Shown: positions 27,204-36,441, counted from the stretch's first letter. The stretch is 64,000 bases of DNA from an uncultured Paracoccaceae bacterium (GCA_947498985.1 CANMMF010000014.1:1-64000); one strand, 5' to 3'. A program made the numbers and translations. The notes: a model not told the origin generated them from the sequence alone.

Positions 27204-28193
27204 TCAGGAGGACGAGTCGTCTCCCATCGCGTCGAGGATCGCCTGGTGCTTTTCGCGCTCGGCCAGGAAATACTCCTGCAGCGGCTGTCCGGTCAGGAAG
27301 GCGGGCATCAGCGCCTTTTCCGACGTGTAGGTCTGCCACTCTTCGGACTGGCTGAGCTTTTCGAACATCGCGGTGTAATAGGCCACCGCCTCTTCCGGCA
27401 TGCCCTTGGGCGCCACAAACGAGCGCTGCATCGCGTAGACGATGTCATGCCCCAGCTCGCGCGCGGTGGGCACGTCGGGGAAGGCGGCCAGACGCTCGGG
27501 CGTGAAGGCCACCAGCGGCACAGACTTGCCCGCGTTGTAAAAACCCATCTGCTCGGAGGGGTTGTTCACGGTGGAGTTGATGTGGTTGCCGACAAGGTTC
27601 TTGGCCACGTCGCCACCGCCCTTGAAGGGCACGTAGGTCATCTCGAGGTCAAATTCCTTTTCCAGCATTGCGGTGACCAGGCTGTCTTCCTGCCCGGTGC
27701 CGGTGCCACCCATCTTCCAATCCTTGCCCGCGTCCTTCACGGCGGCCACGTATTCCTCCAGCGAGGTGATGCCGCTGTCGGCATTGACCCACAGGATGAA
27801 GGTGTCCTCGGCCATGCGGGCGACCGGGGTAAAATCCTCGATATTCACGCCGATATCGGTGCGCAGCGGCGTGGTGTAATAGGAATTCAGCGTCGCCATG
27901 ATGATGTGCGGGTCGCCCTCATTGTCCTTGAGAAAGCGCAGCGCCTCCGCGCCGGAGCCGCCGCCCTTGTTGACCGGAAGGACCGGCATGTTGGAGAGGT
28001 TTTCCTTCTGGATGATCGACTGGAAGAGCCGCGCCAGACGGTCCGCACCGCCGCCCTGCCCGGCCATGATCACCATCTGCACCGGCTTTTGCGGCTTCCA
28101 GCCTTCGGCCAGAGCGCCCGTTGCGGTTGTTGCAAACATCGCGGCGGATGCCGCAAGCCCCATCGCGATACGGCGCGTGAATGTGTATGCCAT
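27204..28193 (-). CDS. tctC: Tct substrate-binding protein (Bug family) TctC
   Basis: A 329-residue periplasmic binding protein with signal peptide MAYTFTRRIAMGLAASAAMF, cut near ALA|EG. The Bug/TctC domains follow: PVQMVIMAGQGGGADRLAR (ligand loop), VLPVNKGGGSGAEALRFL, and NPSEQMGFYNAGKSVPLVAF. It delivers a carboxylate to TctAB. It is the first gene of the operon and is divergent from a ScfR/RamB-type regulator, with 165 bases between the starts that contain the regulator's likely operator. Confidence 0.9.
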   Translation of the reverse strand: MAYTFTRRIAMGLAASAAMFATTATGALAEGWKPQKPVQMVIMAGQGGGADRLARLFQSIIQKENLSNMPVLPVNKGGGSGAEALRFLKDNEGDPHIIMATLNSYYTTPLRTDIGVNIEDFTPVARMAEDTFILWVNADSGITSLEEYVAAVKDAGKDWKMGGTGTGQEDSLVTAMLEKEFDLEMTYVPFKGGGDVAKNLVGNHINSTVNNPSEQMGFYNAGKSVPLVAFTPERLAAFPDVPTARELGHDIVYAMQRSFVAPKGMPEEAVAYYTAMFEKLSQSEEWQTYTSEKALMPAFLTGQPLQEYFLAEREKHQAILDAMGDDSSS

Positions 28194-28314
28194 GTAATGT
28201 CCTCCCTGAAGAATGCGCCGCTCCTCAGCCGCGCTGTCGGGTCAGATGCTTTGCTGACCTGAACGCTTAACTAAGCTGTTGGAATAATCTTTCATCAGAA
28301 TTCGCGTTGACTTG

Positions 28315-28358
28315 TTACATCTTGCATTTACAAGTTCATTTTTTGTAATGTTGTAAAT
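28315..28358. promoter_or_regulatory. TTTACAA/TTGTAAA operator cluster
   Basis: Half-sites TTTACAA (28327-28333), TTGTAAT (28343-28349) and TTGTAAA (28351-28357), plus TTGTTACA at 28313-28320, crowd the 45 bases before the regulator's ATG; TTTACAA and TTGTAAA form an inverted repeat. RamB/ScfR proteins bind related A/T palindromes, so autoregulation and control of the divergent tct operon are likely. No Shine-Dalgarno sequence fits between the last half-site and the start codon. Confidence 0.55.
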
Positions 28359-29765
28359 ATGCGAAAGACCTTTGTCGGCCCTCAATTGCGGCAACTCCGC
28401 CGCCGCCATTCGGAAACCCAGGCCGAGATGGCCAGGCGTCTCGGTATCTCCCCCGCCTATGTCAACCTCCTGGAAAACAACCAGAGAGCGCTCTCTGTGT
28501 CGGTGCTGGTGGCGCTGACCGAAGCCTACGGCATCGACATGAAATCGCTGGTGCAGGAAACCGACACCACGCGGTTGGCCGATCTCCGCGCGGCGGTGCG
28601 CGATCCGATCTTTGCAACCGACGCGCCCGATCTGTCGGAGCTGCGCGCCGCGCTCGATCACGCGCCGCAACTGGCCGACCAGTTCCTGAGCCTTTACCGC
28701 GCGCATCGCAGCCTTGTGGACCAGGTCCGGCGCATGTCGGTCGACGGCGCGCCACCGGCGCTTTTCAGTGTGACGCCAGAGACGGCCATTCACGACTATT
28801 TCCGCAACCATGCCAACCATTTCGACGATCTGGAGCGCGCCGCACAGGACCTGCGCCAGCGCATCGGCGGCAGCACCGATGACATGTACGCGCTTCTGAA
28901 ACGGCGGCTGCGGGTCGAACACGGCATCCAGACCGACCTGCTGCGGATCACCGACATGCCCGACAATCTGCGGCTCTTCGACGAAGCGGCGGGCCGGGTG
29001 CACCTCTCCGAAGCGCTCGATCACACGAACCGGATTTTCCAGCTGGCCCATGTACTTGGCCTGCTGGAGGCGGGGTCGGAAGTGGAGGCTCTGGCCGCCG
29101 AAAGCGGGCTGGCCGACAACGAAGGCGGCGCGCGGCTGCGCGTCGAGCTGACCAATTATTTCGCGGCCGCCATGCTGATGCCCTATGACGCCACCCGCGC
29201 GCTTGCCGAAGAGACGCGCTATGACATCGACCGCATCGCCACCGGGTTCGGCGTGAGCTTCGAGATGGTGTGCCATCGTCTGACCACGCTGCAGCGCGAC
29301 GGCGCGCGCGGTGTGCCGTTCTTCTTTCTGCGGGTCGACCGGGCGGGCAACGTCACCAAACGCTTCAACGCCACCGCCTTCACGCTGGCCGAAGAAGGCG
29401 GCGCCTGCCCGGTCTGGGACATCCACGGCGCGTTCCGCGTGCCCGGTGCGATTGTGCCGCAATTTGTCGAGCTGCCGGAAGGCGGGCGGTTTTTCACGCT
29501 CTCGCGCACCGCCGACCGGCCCGTGCTCAGCCGCAGCGGTCAGGATCGGCGGCTGGTCGTGGCCATCGGCTGCGCGGTCGAGCATGCCGACAAGATCGGC
29601 TACGCGCGCGCGTTCAACATGTCCGATCCCGTGCTGTTCAGCCCTATCGGCATCAATTGCCATGTCTGCCCGCGGCATTCCTGCTCCGAGCGCGCGCATC
29701 AGCCGGTGCATATGAGCCTGCCCATCGACACGCGCAGGCGCGGGCGAACCCGTTACGAAAGCTGA
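28359..29765 (+). CDS. XRE-family ScfR/RamB-type short-chain acyl-CoA regulator
   Basis: A 468-residue regulator: N-terminal XRE helix-turn-helix (LRRRHSETQAEMARRLG, ISPAYVNLLENNQRALS), a central IrrE/ImmA-like domain (LTNYFAAAMLMPYDATRAL, degenerate for zinc), and a C-terminal DUF2083-type domain with Cys residues (NCHVCPRHSCSERAHQP). The family senses acyl-CoA status and controls acid catabolism, which fits the divergent Tct-CoA ligase operon. ATG 28359 follows directly on operator half-sites without a ribosome site, suggesting a leaderless or weakly translated message. No better start is visible: MRKTFVGPQLRQLR matches the usual beginning. Confidence 0.85.
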   Translation: MRKTFVGPQLRQLRRRHSETQAEMARRLGISPAYVNLLENNQRALSVSVLVALTEAYGIDMKSLVQETDTTRLADLRAAVRDPIFATDAPDLSELRAALDHAPQLADQFLSLYRAHRSLVDQVRRMSVDGAPPALFSVTPETAIHDYFRNHANHFDDLERAAQDLRQRIGGSTDDMYALLKRRLRVEHGIQTDLLRITDMPDNLRLFDEAAGRVHLSEALDHTNRIFQLAHVLGLLEAGSEVEALAAESGLADNEGGARLRVELTNYFAAAMLMPYDATRALAEETRYDIDRIATGFGVSFEMVCHRLTTLQRDGARGVPFFFLRVDRAGNVTKRFNATAFTLAEEGGACPVWDIHGAFRVPGAIVPQFVELPEGGRFFTLSRTADRPVLSRSGQDRRLVVAIGCAVEHADKIGYARAFNMSDPVLFSPIGINCHVCPRHSCSERAHQPVHMSLPIDTRRRGRTRYES

Positions 29766-29883
29766 AAATCCGAAATGAATTCCTGAGGGTCGGAACGCTT
29801 TGTTAAGGCCGTATCCGTATTCCTGCTGCTCGAAGAGCGGGCCACGGGATCACGCGGCCTGTCCGGTCAGAATGTAGGTTGGC

Positions 29884-30168
29884 ATGTCGGATATACATTT
29901 TCACGCACTCGGGGCGACGCGGGCGCGCTCGGGTGAGGATCCTCTGATCCCGTTCCTTCTTGGTGCCCGCAGCGCACCGGTGACGATCTCGGCACGCGAG
30001 GTGCAGCGGCTCGATTCCCACCGCCTGCAGATCCTGATGGTCGCGCAGAACCAATGGGCCAGGGACGGGGCGCCGTTCCGCGTGACCGACCTTTCGCCCG
30101 GGTTCCGCAGCGGGCTCGAACGGTTGGGCATGGCGGGCGAATTTTTCGATGAGGAGACGGCGACATGA
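29884..30168 (+). CDS. STAS-like protein of the che operon
   Basis: A 94-residue protein resembling STAS/anti-sigma antagonist domains: LLGARSAPVTISAREVQRLD then SHRLQILMVAQNQW, like the strand-helix order of MlaB-type STAS. It begins the chemotaxis operon and overlaps cheY by four bases (ATGA). In related che operons such a protein accompanies CheY-CheA; its partner is unknown. The assignment rests on short motifs and position. Confidence 0.65.
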   Translation: MSDIHFHALGATRARSGEDPLIPFLLGARSAPVTISAREVQRLDSHRLQILMVAQNQWARDGAPFRVTDLSPGFRSGLERLGMAGEFFDEETAT

Positions 30169-30539
30169 CGACAAAAGTGCTCGCGATTGACGATTCGCGC
30201 ACCATCCGGAACCTTCTGCGCGTGTCGCTGGAAGGCGCGGGGTTCGAATTTCATTCCGCCTGCGATGGCGAGGAAGGGGTCGAAGTGTTCCCGGATGTCG
30301 ATCCGGATGTCGTGATCACCGATATCAACATGCCGAAACTCGACGGGTTCGGTGTCATCGACGCGCTGCGAAGCGGGCCCAACCGCACACATGTGCCGAT
30401 CCTCGTGCTGACCACCGAAAGCTCGGACGATCTGAAGTCGCGGGCGCGCGATGCCGGGGCCACCGGCTGGATCGTGAAACCGTTTGATGACGCCTCCCTC
30501 GTCTCGGTGCTGCGCCGCCTGACCGGGCACGCGGCCTAA
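30165..30539 (+). CDS. cheY: Response regulator CheY
   Basis: A 124-residue single receiver domain. VLAIDDSRTIR supplies the metal-binding acids, D53 in VITDINMP is the phosphoacceptor, and WIVKPFD holds the conserved Lys. It would carry the CheA signal to the flagellar motor or act as a phosphate sink. Start overlaps the STAS gene by four bases and the stop is one base from cheA. Confidence 0.93.
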   Translation: MTTKVLAIDDSRTIRNLLRVSLEGAGFEFHSACDGEEGVEVFPDVDPDVVITDINMPKLDGFGVIDALRSGPNRTHVPILVLTTESSDDLKSRARDAGATGWIVKPFDDASLVSVLRRLTGHAA

Positions 30540-30540
30540 A

Positions 30541-32643
30541 ATGTCGGGACCGTCGATCCGCGACACGTTTTTCGAGGAATGCGAAGAGCTTCTCGAAGCG
30601 TTGGTAGAAGGCCTCTCCCAGATGGAGGAGGACGGCCAGAACATGGACGTGATCAACGCCGTGTTCCGGTCGGTGCATTCCATCAAGGGCGGCGCGGGCG
30701 CGTTTGGCCTCGATCAGCTGGTGGGGTTTGCGCACACGTTCGAAACCGTGCTCGACAAGGTCCGGGATGGCGAGATCGCCGTGTCGGAGCCGTTGATGTC
30801 GCTTTTTCACCGGTCCGGCGACCACCTCTCTGACCTGGTTGCCGCCGCCCGCGACGGAACCGACACCCAGGCAGAAACCGAAGCGGCATTGACAGCCGAG
30901 CTCGAGCAGCATCTTGGGGAGGACGCAGAGGAAGAAGAGTTCAGCTTTGACGCGCTCACGCTCGATCTCGACGCGGCCCCGCCCCTGGCGGAGCTGCAGT
31001 TTGTCATCGCATTCAGCCCGCACCGCGCGCTTTATCAGAACGGGCACGAGCCGCTCCTGCTGTTTGACGCCCTGGCCGAGCTGGGCCAGATCGAAGTCAC
31101 CGCCACGCATGACACGTTGCCGGACTTCGATGCCTTCGATCCGGACGACGCGCTGCTGTCCTGGCGCATCACACTTACAACGGCAGAGAGCGAAACAACA
31201 CTGCACGAAGTCTTTGAATTCGTGGAAGGGCTTTGCGATCTGACCATCTCGACCGAAGAGCGCCCGGCAGAGATCATACCATTCGAGCCGATGACCGAGT
31301 TGGGGGACTCGGACGGCGACGCATCGGCGGATCACCCGCCCTCCCCTGACCCCGGCGCTGCTGCGAACGCCGCCCCGGTCTGCAAATCGACCACGTCATC
31401 CGCGGCCAAGGACGCGCGCGGCCCCAAGCCGACGCTCCGCGTGGATCTCGACCGGGTGGATCGGCTGATCAACACGGTTGGCGAATTGATCATCAACCAG
31501 GCCATGGTGTCGCAGCGCATCGAAGAGCTGGACATCCCCACCGTCGCGCATCTGACAAATGAGCTCGAGGCCTATAAGCTGCTCGCCCGCGACATCCAGG
31601 AAGGGGTGATGGCGATCCGCGCGCAGCCGGTCAAACCGCTCTTCCAACGGATGTCCCGCATCGTCCGCGAAGCGTCCGACGCGACAGAAAAGAAGGCCAA
31701 GCTTGTCACGGTCGGCGACGCCACGGAAGTGGACAAGACGGTAATCGAACGGCTCGCCGATCCTCTGACCCACATGATCCGCAACGCCGTCGATCACGGC
31801 CTTGAGCAACCGCAGACGCGGATCGAGGCGGGCAAGGATCCGACCGGCACCATTCGTCTCTCGGCAGCACATCGATCCGGCAGTGTTTTCATCGAAATCG
31901 CCGATGACGGCGCCGGTCTGGATCGGGAGCGTGTGCTGGCCAAAGCCATCGAAAAGCAACTGGTCCCCGCGGATGCGGATCTGTCTGAGCCGGAAATCGA
32001 CAACCTTCTGTTCTTACCGGGCTTTTCGACGGCGGGTCAGGTCTCGAACCTGTCCGGGCGCGGCGTCGGAATGGATGTCGTCAAGAACGCGGTGCAGGCC
32101 TTGGGTGGACGCGTTTCGATCACCTCGCAGCACGGCAAGGGCACAACCTTCACCATCGTTCTGCCCCTGACGCTCGCTGTCATGGACGGGTTTGTGATCT
32201 CGGTTGCCGACCAGACCATGGTGATCCCGATTGCCTCGATCCTCGAAACCATCCGCCCGCGCACCGCGGATATTCACCCTGTGGGAACCGATTGCGAAGT
32301 GGTGAGCGTGCGCGGCTCCTATGTGCCGATCATAGACGTTGCGGAAAACCTGAACCTCGCGGACCGGATCACCGACAAGACAACCGGGATCCTGCTGTTG
32401 GTGGAAACCGAATTGCAGGGGCTGGTGGCGCTGCGGATCGCTGCCATCCACGACCAGAGGCAGGTTGTGATCAAAAGTCTCGAAAGCAATTACGCCGCCA
32501 TCCCCGGTGTCTCTGCCGCGACCATCCTCGGGGACGGAAAGATCGCCCTGATCCTCGATCCCGAAGAACTGATCCGCCTGGCGCAAAGCCGCGGTCCGGA
32601 CCCGGTTAACCAACTTCCCAGAATGGAGCTACGTCATGGCTGA
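30541..32643 (+). CDS. cheA: Chemotaxis histidine kinase CheA
   Basis: A 700-residue kinase. The HPt domain has FRSVHSIKGGAGAFGL (H46 phosphorylated). A variable acidic P2-like region runs to about 270. The dimerisation domain follows (RVDRLINTVGELIINQAM), then the ATP-binding domain with HMIRNAVDHGLEQP (N box), DDGAGLDRERV (G1) and GRGVGMDVVKNAV (G2), and a C-terminal CheW-like domain. It phosphorylates CheY and CheB in response to receptors, none of which is in this window. It overlaps cheW by eight bases. Confidence 0.95.
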   Translation: MSGPSIRDTFFEECEELLEALVEGLSQMEEDGQNMDVINAVFRSVHSIKGGAGAFGLDQLVGFAHTFETVLDKVRDGEIAVSEPLMSLFHRSGDHLSDLVAAARDGTDTQAETEAALTAELEQHLGEDAEEEEFSFDALTLDLDAAPPLAELQFVIAFSPHRALYQNGHEPLLLFDALAELGQIEVTATHDTLPDFDAFDPDDALLSWRITLTTAESETTLHEVFEFVEGLCDLTISTEERPAEIIPFEPMTELGDSDGDASADHPPSPDPGAAANAAPVCKSTTSSAAKDARGPKPTLRVDLDRVDRLINTVGELIINQAMVSQRIEELDIPTVAHLTNELEAYKLLARDIQEGVMAIRAQPVKPLFQRMSRIVREASDATEKKAKLVTVGDATEVDKTVIERLADPLTHMIRNAVDHGLEQPQTRIEAGKDPTGTIRLSAAHRSGSVFIEIADDGAGLDRERVLAKAIEKQLVPADADLSEPEIDNLLFLPGFSTAGQVSNLSGRGVGMDVVKNAVQALGGRVSITSQHGKGTTFTIVLPLTLAVMDGFVISVADQTMVIPIASILETIRPRTADIHPVGTDCEVVSVRGSYVPIIDVAENLNLADRITDKTTGILLLVETELQGLVALRIAAIHDQRQVVIKSLESNYAAIPGVSAATILGDGKIALILDPEELIRLAQSRGPDPVNQLPRMELRHG

Positions 32644-33103
32644 AACAGCAGAGATCCAGGCCGAATCGCAGTTCGAATTCGTGACCTTCTCGGCCGGCGG
32701 GCAGAATTTCTGTCTGGAGATCACCCAGATCCGGGAAATCCGCCGCTGGACACCGGTCACCGCTCTGCCGCACACGCCGGACGACGTGCTGGGGGTGATG
32801 AATCTGCGAGGCGCGGTGATCCCGATCTTCGATCTCGCCGCGCGTTTCGGGCTTGGAAAAACCGTCGATGACGAACGCAACGTGGTGATCGTGGCCGCGG
32901 TGGAGAGCACCACCATCGGCTTGCTGGTCGAATCCGTCTCCGAGATTCTCTCGGTGGATACCAGCAAGATCCAAGAGACGCCGGATATCAAATCGGAGGC
33001 AACGCGCCACAGCATTCTGGGGGTCATCCCTGTCGAAGAGACCATGGTGCGCGTCGTCAATCTCGACGCGGTCCTGAACGCCATGCAGAGCGTGCCCGCA
33101 TGA
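32636..33103 (+). CDS. cheW: Coupling protein CheW
   Basis: A 155-residue SH3-like adaptor linking receptors to CheA. The core pattern is clear: FCLEITQIREIRRWTPVT, DDVLGVMNLRGAVIPIFDLA and GLLVESVSEILSVD. It starts within the end of cheA and overlaps cheR by four bases (ATGA), so expression is coupled. Confidence 0.93.
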   Translation: MAETAEIQAESQFEFVTFSAGGQNFCLEITQIREIRRWTPVTALPHTPDDVLGVMNLRGAVIPIFDLAARFGLGKTVDDERNVVIVAAVESTTIGLLVESVSEILSVDTSKIQETPDIKSEATRHSILGVIPVEETMVRVVNLDAVLNAMQSVPA

Positions 33104-33969
33104 CAGCAAATTTCGACCGGCTGACGCGGACCGGGGTCACCCATATCAACTTCAGCGACGCTGACTTTCAGGCGCTCGCGGCGATGGCAAGGCGCGACAT
33201 TGGTCTCAATCTGACCGAAAACAAGAAACCCTTGATTTATTCGCGCTTGGCGCCGCGCCTGAAAGCGCGCGCCGTTCAGAGTTTCACGGACTACCTCACC
33301 TTGCTGGACAGCAAGGGCGAACATGAAGAACGCCGCGCCATGATTTCGGCTCTGACGACCAACGTCACAAGTTTCTTCCGCGAACATCACCATTTCGAGA
33401 CACTGCGTACCGAATGCCTCCCCGACGTGGTTGAGCGGGTCAAAAACGGTGGCCGGTTGCGGCTGTGGTCGGCGGGCTGCTCCTCCGGGCAGGAGGCCTA
33501 TTGCCTGGCCATGACCCTGCTTGAATTCTGGCCGGGCGCACCAAGCGGCGACGCCCGGATACTGGCCACGGATATCGACCCGAAGATTATCACATCGGCG
33601 AAATCGGGCGTTTACAAGTGCTCGGAACTGGACAGCCTCACCGAAAAGCAGCGCTTCGGTTTTTTTCGCAAGACGCCGGATGCGCCTGACTGCCTTGAGG
33701 TAACACCTGCCATACGCGACCTTGTGTCCTTCGCGGAACTCAATCTCATGTCAGACTGGCCGTTCAAAGGACCGTTCGACGCGATCTTCTGCCGCAATGT
33801 CGCGATCTATTTCGACACAGAAACACAACAGGTTCTCTGGGATCGGTTTTGCGATTTCCTGGCACCCGGCGGCTTTTTGTTCATTGGACACTCCGAACGC
33901 ATCACCGGACCGGCCGAATCGCGATTGCAAGTCGCCGGCACCACCTGTTTTCGCAAGCGGGCAGACTGA
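33100..33969 (+). CDS. cheR: Chemotaxis receptor methyltransferase CheR
   Basis: A 289-residue SAM-dependent enzyme that methylates glutamates on receptors. The N-terminal all-alpha domain has NKKPLIYSRLAPRLKA, and the catalytic domain shows VTSFFREHHHFETL, LRLWSAGCSSGQEAYCLAM (SAM loop), ILATDIDPKII and FDAIFCRNVAIYFD. The end, GFLFIGHSERITG, is typical. It overlaps cheW and is followed by a second cheY. Confidence 0.95.
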   Translation: MTANFDRLTRTGVTHINFSDADFQALAAMARRDIGLNLTENKKPLIYSRLAPRLKARAVQSFTDYLTLLDSKGEHEERRAMISALTTNVTSFFREHHHFETLRTECLPDVVERVKNGGRLRLWSAGCSSGQEAYCLAMTLLEFWPGAPSGDARILATDIDPKIITSAKSGVYKCSELDSLTEKQRFGFFRKTPDAPDCLEVTPAIRDLVSFAELNLMSDWPFKGPFDAIFCRNVAIYFDTETQQVLWDRFCDFLAPGGFLFIGHSERITGPAESRLQVAGTTCFRKRAD

Positions 33970-33998
33970 CCCATCACTTCATCAAAAGGACCGTGCAT

Positions 33999-34385
33999 AT
34001 GGGAATCAAGGACTCTCTCCGGGTCATGGTCGTCGACGATATGGCGACCAGCCGGGGGCTGATCACACAAGCGCTCGACGAGATCGGGATCAAGAACTAC
34101 GTCACTGAAAACGACGGACAAAACGCCTTGGGACGTCTCGGCTCGACACCCGTGCATCTTGTGTTGTCCGATTACAACATGCCGGGCCTTGACGGGTTGG
34201 GACTGCTCAAGGCGGTGCGCAGCCATCAGGCGACGAAAAAACTTGGTTTCATCCTCGTGACAGGTCGCCCGACACCCGAAATTGTCAGCGAAGCCAAGAA
34301 ACTTGGCCTGAACAACATGATCAAGAAACCGTTTACCGCAGCGTCCATGAAACAGTGTATCGAAAGCGTTGTCGGGCGGCTATGA
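33999..34385 (+). CDS. cheY: Response regulator CheY (second copy)
   Basis: A 128-residue receiver domain: VMVVDDMATSRG, phosphoacceptor D58 in LVLSDYNMPGLDG, and MIKKPF with the conserved Lys. ATG 33999 is chosen because AAAAGGA lies nine bases upstream; the open frame extends back into cheR. Two CheY proteins in one operon suggest one motor regulator and one phosphate sink, as in other alphaproteobacteria; which is which cannot be read from sequence alone. Confidence 0.92.
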   Translation: MGIKDSLRVMVVDDMATSRGLITQALDEIGIKNYVTENDGQNALGRLGSTPVHLVLSDYNMPGLDGLGLLKAVRSHQATKKLGFILVTGRPTPEIVSEAKKLGLNNMIKKPFTAASMKQCIESVVGRL

Positions 34386-34729
34386 GCGGATCCGCCCGGT
34401 TTTCCGACGCCATCCAACGCGGCGCCACCGAACTGCACGGGTTGACGGAGCGGTTGGAGCGGGTCGAAAGACAGCTTGAAGTCCTTTACCATAAGTCCGG
34501 CCACCAGCTGGTTCCCGAAGAAATCAGCGCCTTGCAGGAAATCGACCTTGTCGTGCAGTCCATCGCGGCATTGGCAGCCTATCTCGATAACCTGTCAAAC
34601 GGTGTGTCCCTCCAACGCGAGGCCGCGATTGAAGAGGCGATACAGACCATCCCGCTCCGAGATCTGGCGGCGCGGCTCCGCGGTGAGCCGGCAAGCTCTG
34701 CCGGTCAGGGTACAACGGAATTATTCTGA
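34382..34729 (+). CDS. Small coiled-coil-like che operon protein
   Basis: A 115-residue protein of unknown function, overlapping cheY by four bases (ATGA). The region TELHGLTERLERVERQLEVL looks like a coiled coil, followed by helical ALQEIDLVVQSIAALAAYLD. Its position between cheY and cheB suggests a phosphatase-like or scaffold role comparable to small partners in other che operons, but no CheZ or CheX motif is visible, so I do not name it. Confidence 0.7.
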   Translation: MSGSARFSDAIQRGATELHGLTERLERVERQLEVLYHKSGHQLVPEEISALQEIDLVVQSIAALAAYLDNLSNGVSLQREAAIEEAIQTIPLRDLAARLRGEPASSAGQGTTELF

Positions 34730-34786
34730 GCCGCCATCGCAACGAGACCCTCGGCAATCGCGCAGGCCGCGACCCGGAGAAGACAC

Positions 34787-35812
34787 ATGACAGTCGTGAA
34801 AACCATCGTCGCCCTGAAAGACCCGTCGCAGCGCAAACACCTCGCCGCGACCATCGACGGGCTTGGAAATTACCGTGTCGTCGCCTGCACCTCGGATCTC
34901 ATGTCGACCTATGCCGAGGTTGAAACGAACCTGCCGAAAGTGGTTCTGCTTGACGAGACGTTCTCGCGCGCGCCCGAATTCGAGGTGATGCGCGCGATGT
35001 TCGACGCGTACGACGTGCGCTGGCTGATCGTCAATCAACCGCGCGAACCGGAGCGGCGCAAATCTGCGCGCCGCATAGCCGCTGCCGATCTGTTCGCGGT
35101 TCCCGCCACCATCGAGGCGGATCAGTTGCAAGCCTTGCTCAGGAGCCTGACGCGATCCGCGCGCAGGCCGCCATCAGGCCAGGCCGCCGCCACGCCCGTC
35201 AACCACGCTCGCAAAGCCCAAGGTCTGGTGTTGATCGGGGCCAGCACCGGCGGGGTCGATGCCTTGGTCACCATCCTCAGACAGTTTCCAGCAGACTGTC
35301 CGCCAACCGTCATCATCCAGCATACAAGCTCCGGGTTCGGCAAAAGCCTTGCATCCTTGCTGGATCGAAATTGCGCCGCCAAAGTCACGCTTGCCCAGGA
35401 CGACGTCGAATTGCGCACCGGCTCGGTCATCATCGGCGCCGGAACCTCAACGCACCTGCGGTTTTCCTCATTTTCGCCGCTGCAGGTCGCGCCTTCATCA
35501 GCGCCGGCGCAAAACGGACACCGTCCATCCGTTGACGTGTTGTTTCAATCCGCCATTGCCGCGGCTTCGCGAAGCGTGGCCATCGTCCTCACCGGCATGG
35601 GAACGGATGGCGCCAAGGGCATGCAGGCATTGCGGCAGGCCGGCGCATTCTGCATCGCGCAGGACGAAAACAGCTCGGTGGTTTACGGCATGCCCAGAGC
35701 GGCCGTGGACCTGGGCGCGGTAGACGCCGTTCTGCCTCTGGATCGAATCGCCGAAGCCGCGCTCGACGCCGCGCGAACCAGACCGCGGTCGGGCCGGGAG
35801 TTGCGCGCATGA
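34787..35812 (+). CDS. cheB: Receptor methylesterase CheB (unusual receiver)
   Basis: A 341-residue protein-glutamate methylesterase. The catalytic domain has LIGASTGGVDAL (S153), IIQHTSSGF (H179, usually QHMPPGF) and VLTGMGTDGAKG (Asp). The N-terminal receiver is degenerate: the acidic pair expected near residue 10 is absent (ALKDPSQ), though VLLDETFS (D56) remains. Regulation by CheA phosphorylation may therefore be weak or absent. Two genes before the operon's end, it overlaps cheD by four bases. Confidence 0.9.
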   Translation: MTVVKTIVALKDPSQRKHLAATIDGLGNYRVVACTSDLMSTYAEVETNLPKVVLLDETFSRAPEFEVMRAMFDAYDVRWLIVNQPREPERRKSARRIAAADLFAVPATIEADQLQALLRSLTRSARRPPSGQAAATPVNHARKAQGLVLIGASTGGVDALVTILRQFPADCPPTVIIQHTSSGFGKSLASLLDRNCAAKVTLAQDDVELRTGSVIIGAGTSTHLRFSSFSPLQVAPSSAPAQNGHRPSVDVLFQSAIAAASRSVAIVLTGMGTDGAKGMQALRQAGAFCIAQDENSSVVYGMPRAAVDLGAVDAVLPLDRIAEAALDAARTRPRSGRELRA

Positions 35813-36345
35813 CCAGCCAGCCGGAGCGTTTCGTTCACGTCATACAAGGGGAGTATGCCGTGTCCGGAAAGGAGGCCGACGTCCTGACGACGGTGCTTGG
35901 GTCTTGTGTTGCGGTATGCCTTCTTGATCCGGTCAGAAAGCTTGGCGGCATGAACCATTTTCTGCTGCCCACCGCTTCGTCGAGCGATGGCAAGACGTCG
36001 CGCTTTGGGGTGCACGCGATGGAAGAGCTCATCAACGAGCTCTTGAAACGAGGGGCGGAACGCAGCCGCCTGCGCGCCAAGGTGTTCGGGGGTGCCAGCA
36101 TGGTCGGCAATCTGCGCGATATCGGCGCGGAAAACGCCGCGTTCGCACGCCGGTTCCTGAAGGACGAGGGCATTCCCTGCCTGGCTGAAAGTCTCGGCGG
36201 GCGGTCCGCGCGGCGCATCCGGTTCTGGCCAGTCTCCGGTCGCGTGCGGCAAATGACGGTCGAAACGCTGGACGTGCGCGACCTCATGCCATCGCCAGTC
36301 GCCCCGGGCAACGACCATGCAGAGACATCGATCACGTTGTTCTGA
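35809..36345 (+). CDS. cheD: Receptor glutamine deamidase CheD
   Basis: A 178-residue deamidase that converts receptor glutamines to glutamates. The active-site triad is visible: T27 (VLTTVLGSC), C33 in GSCVAVCL, and H50 in GGMNHFLLP. AKVFGGASMVGNLRDIGAEN is the conserved C-terminal half. It ends the che operon, and the next gene starts 97 bases on. Confidence 0.93.
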   Translation: MTSQPERFVHVIQGEYAVSGKEADVLTTVLGSCVAVCLLDPVRKLGGMNHFLLPTASSSDGKTSRFGVHAMEELINELLKRGAERSRLRAKVFGGASMVGNLRDIGAENAAFARRFLKDEGIPCLAESLGGRSARRIRFWPVSGRVRQMTVETLDVRDLMPSPVAPGNDHAETSITLF

Positions 36346-36441
36346 CCGCGCGCCAGATCACATATCCGGTTCGGAGTGGCAGCGGCCCATGGGCGTTGCG
36401 CGCGACTCGTGCTAGCGCGAAGGTCAGCACAGGAGTTTTCA

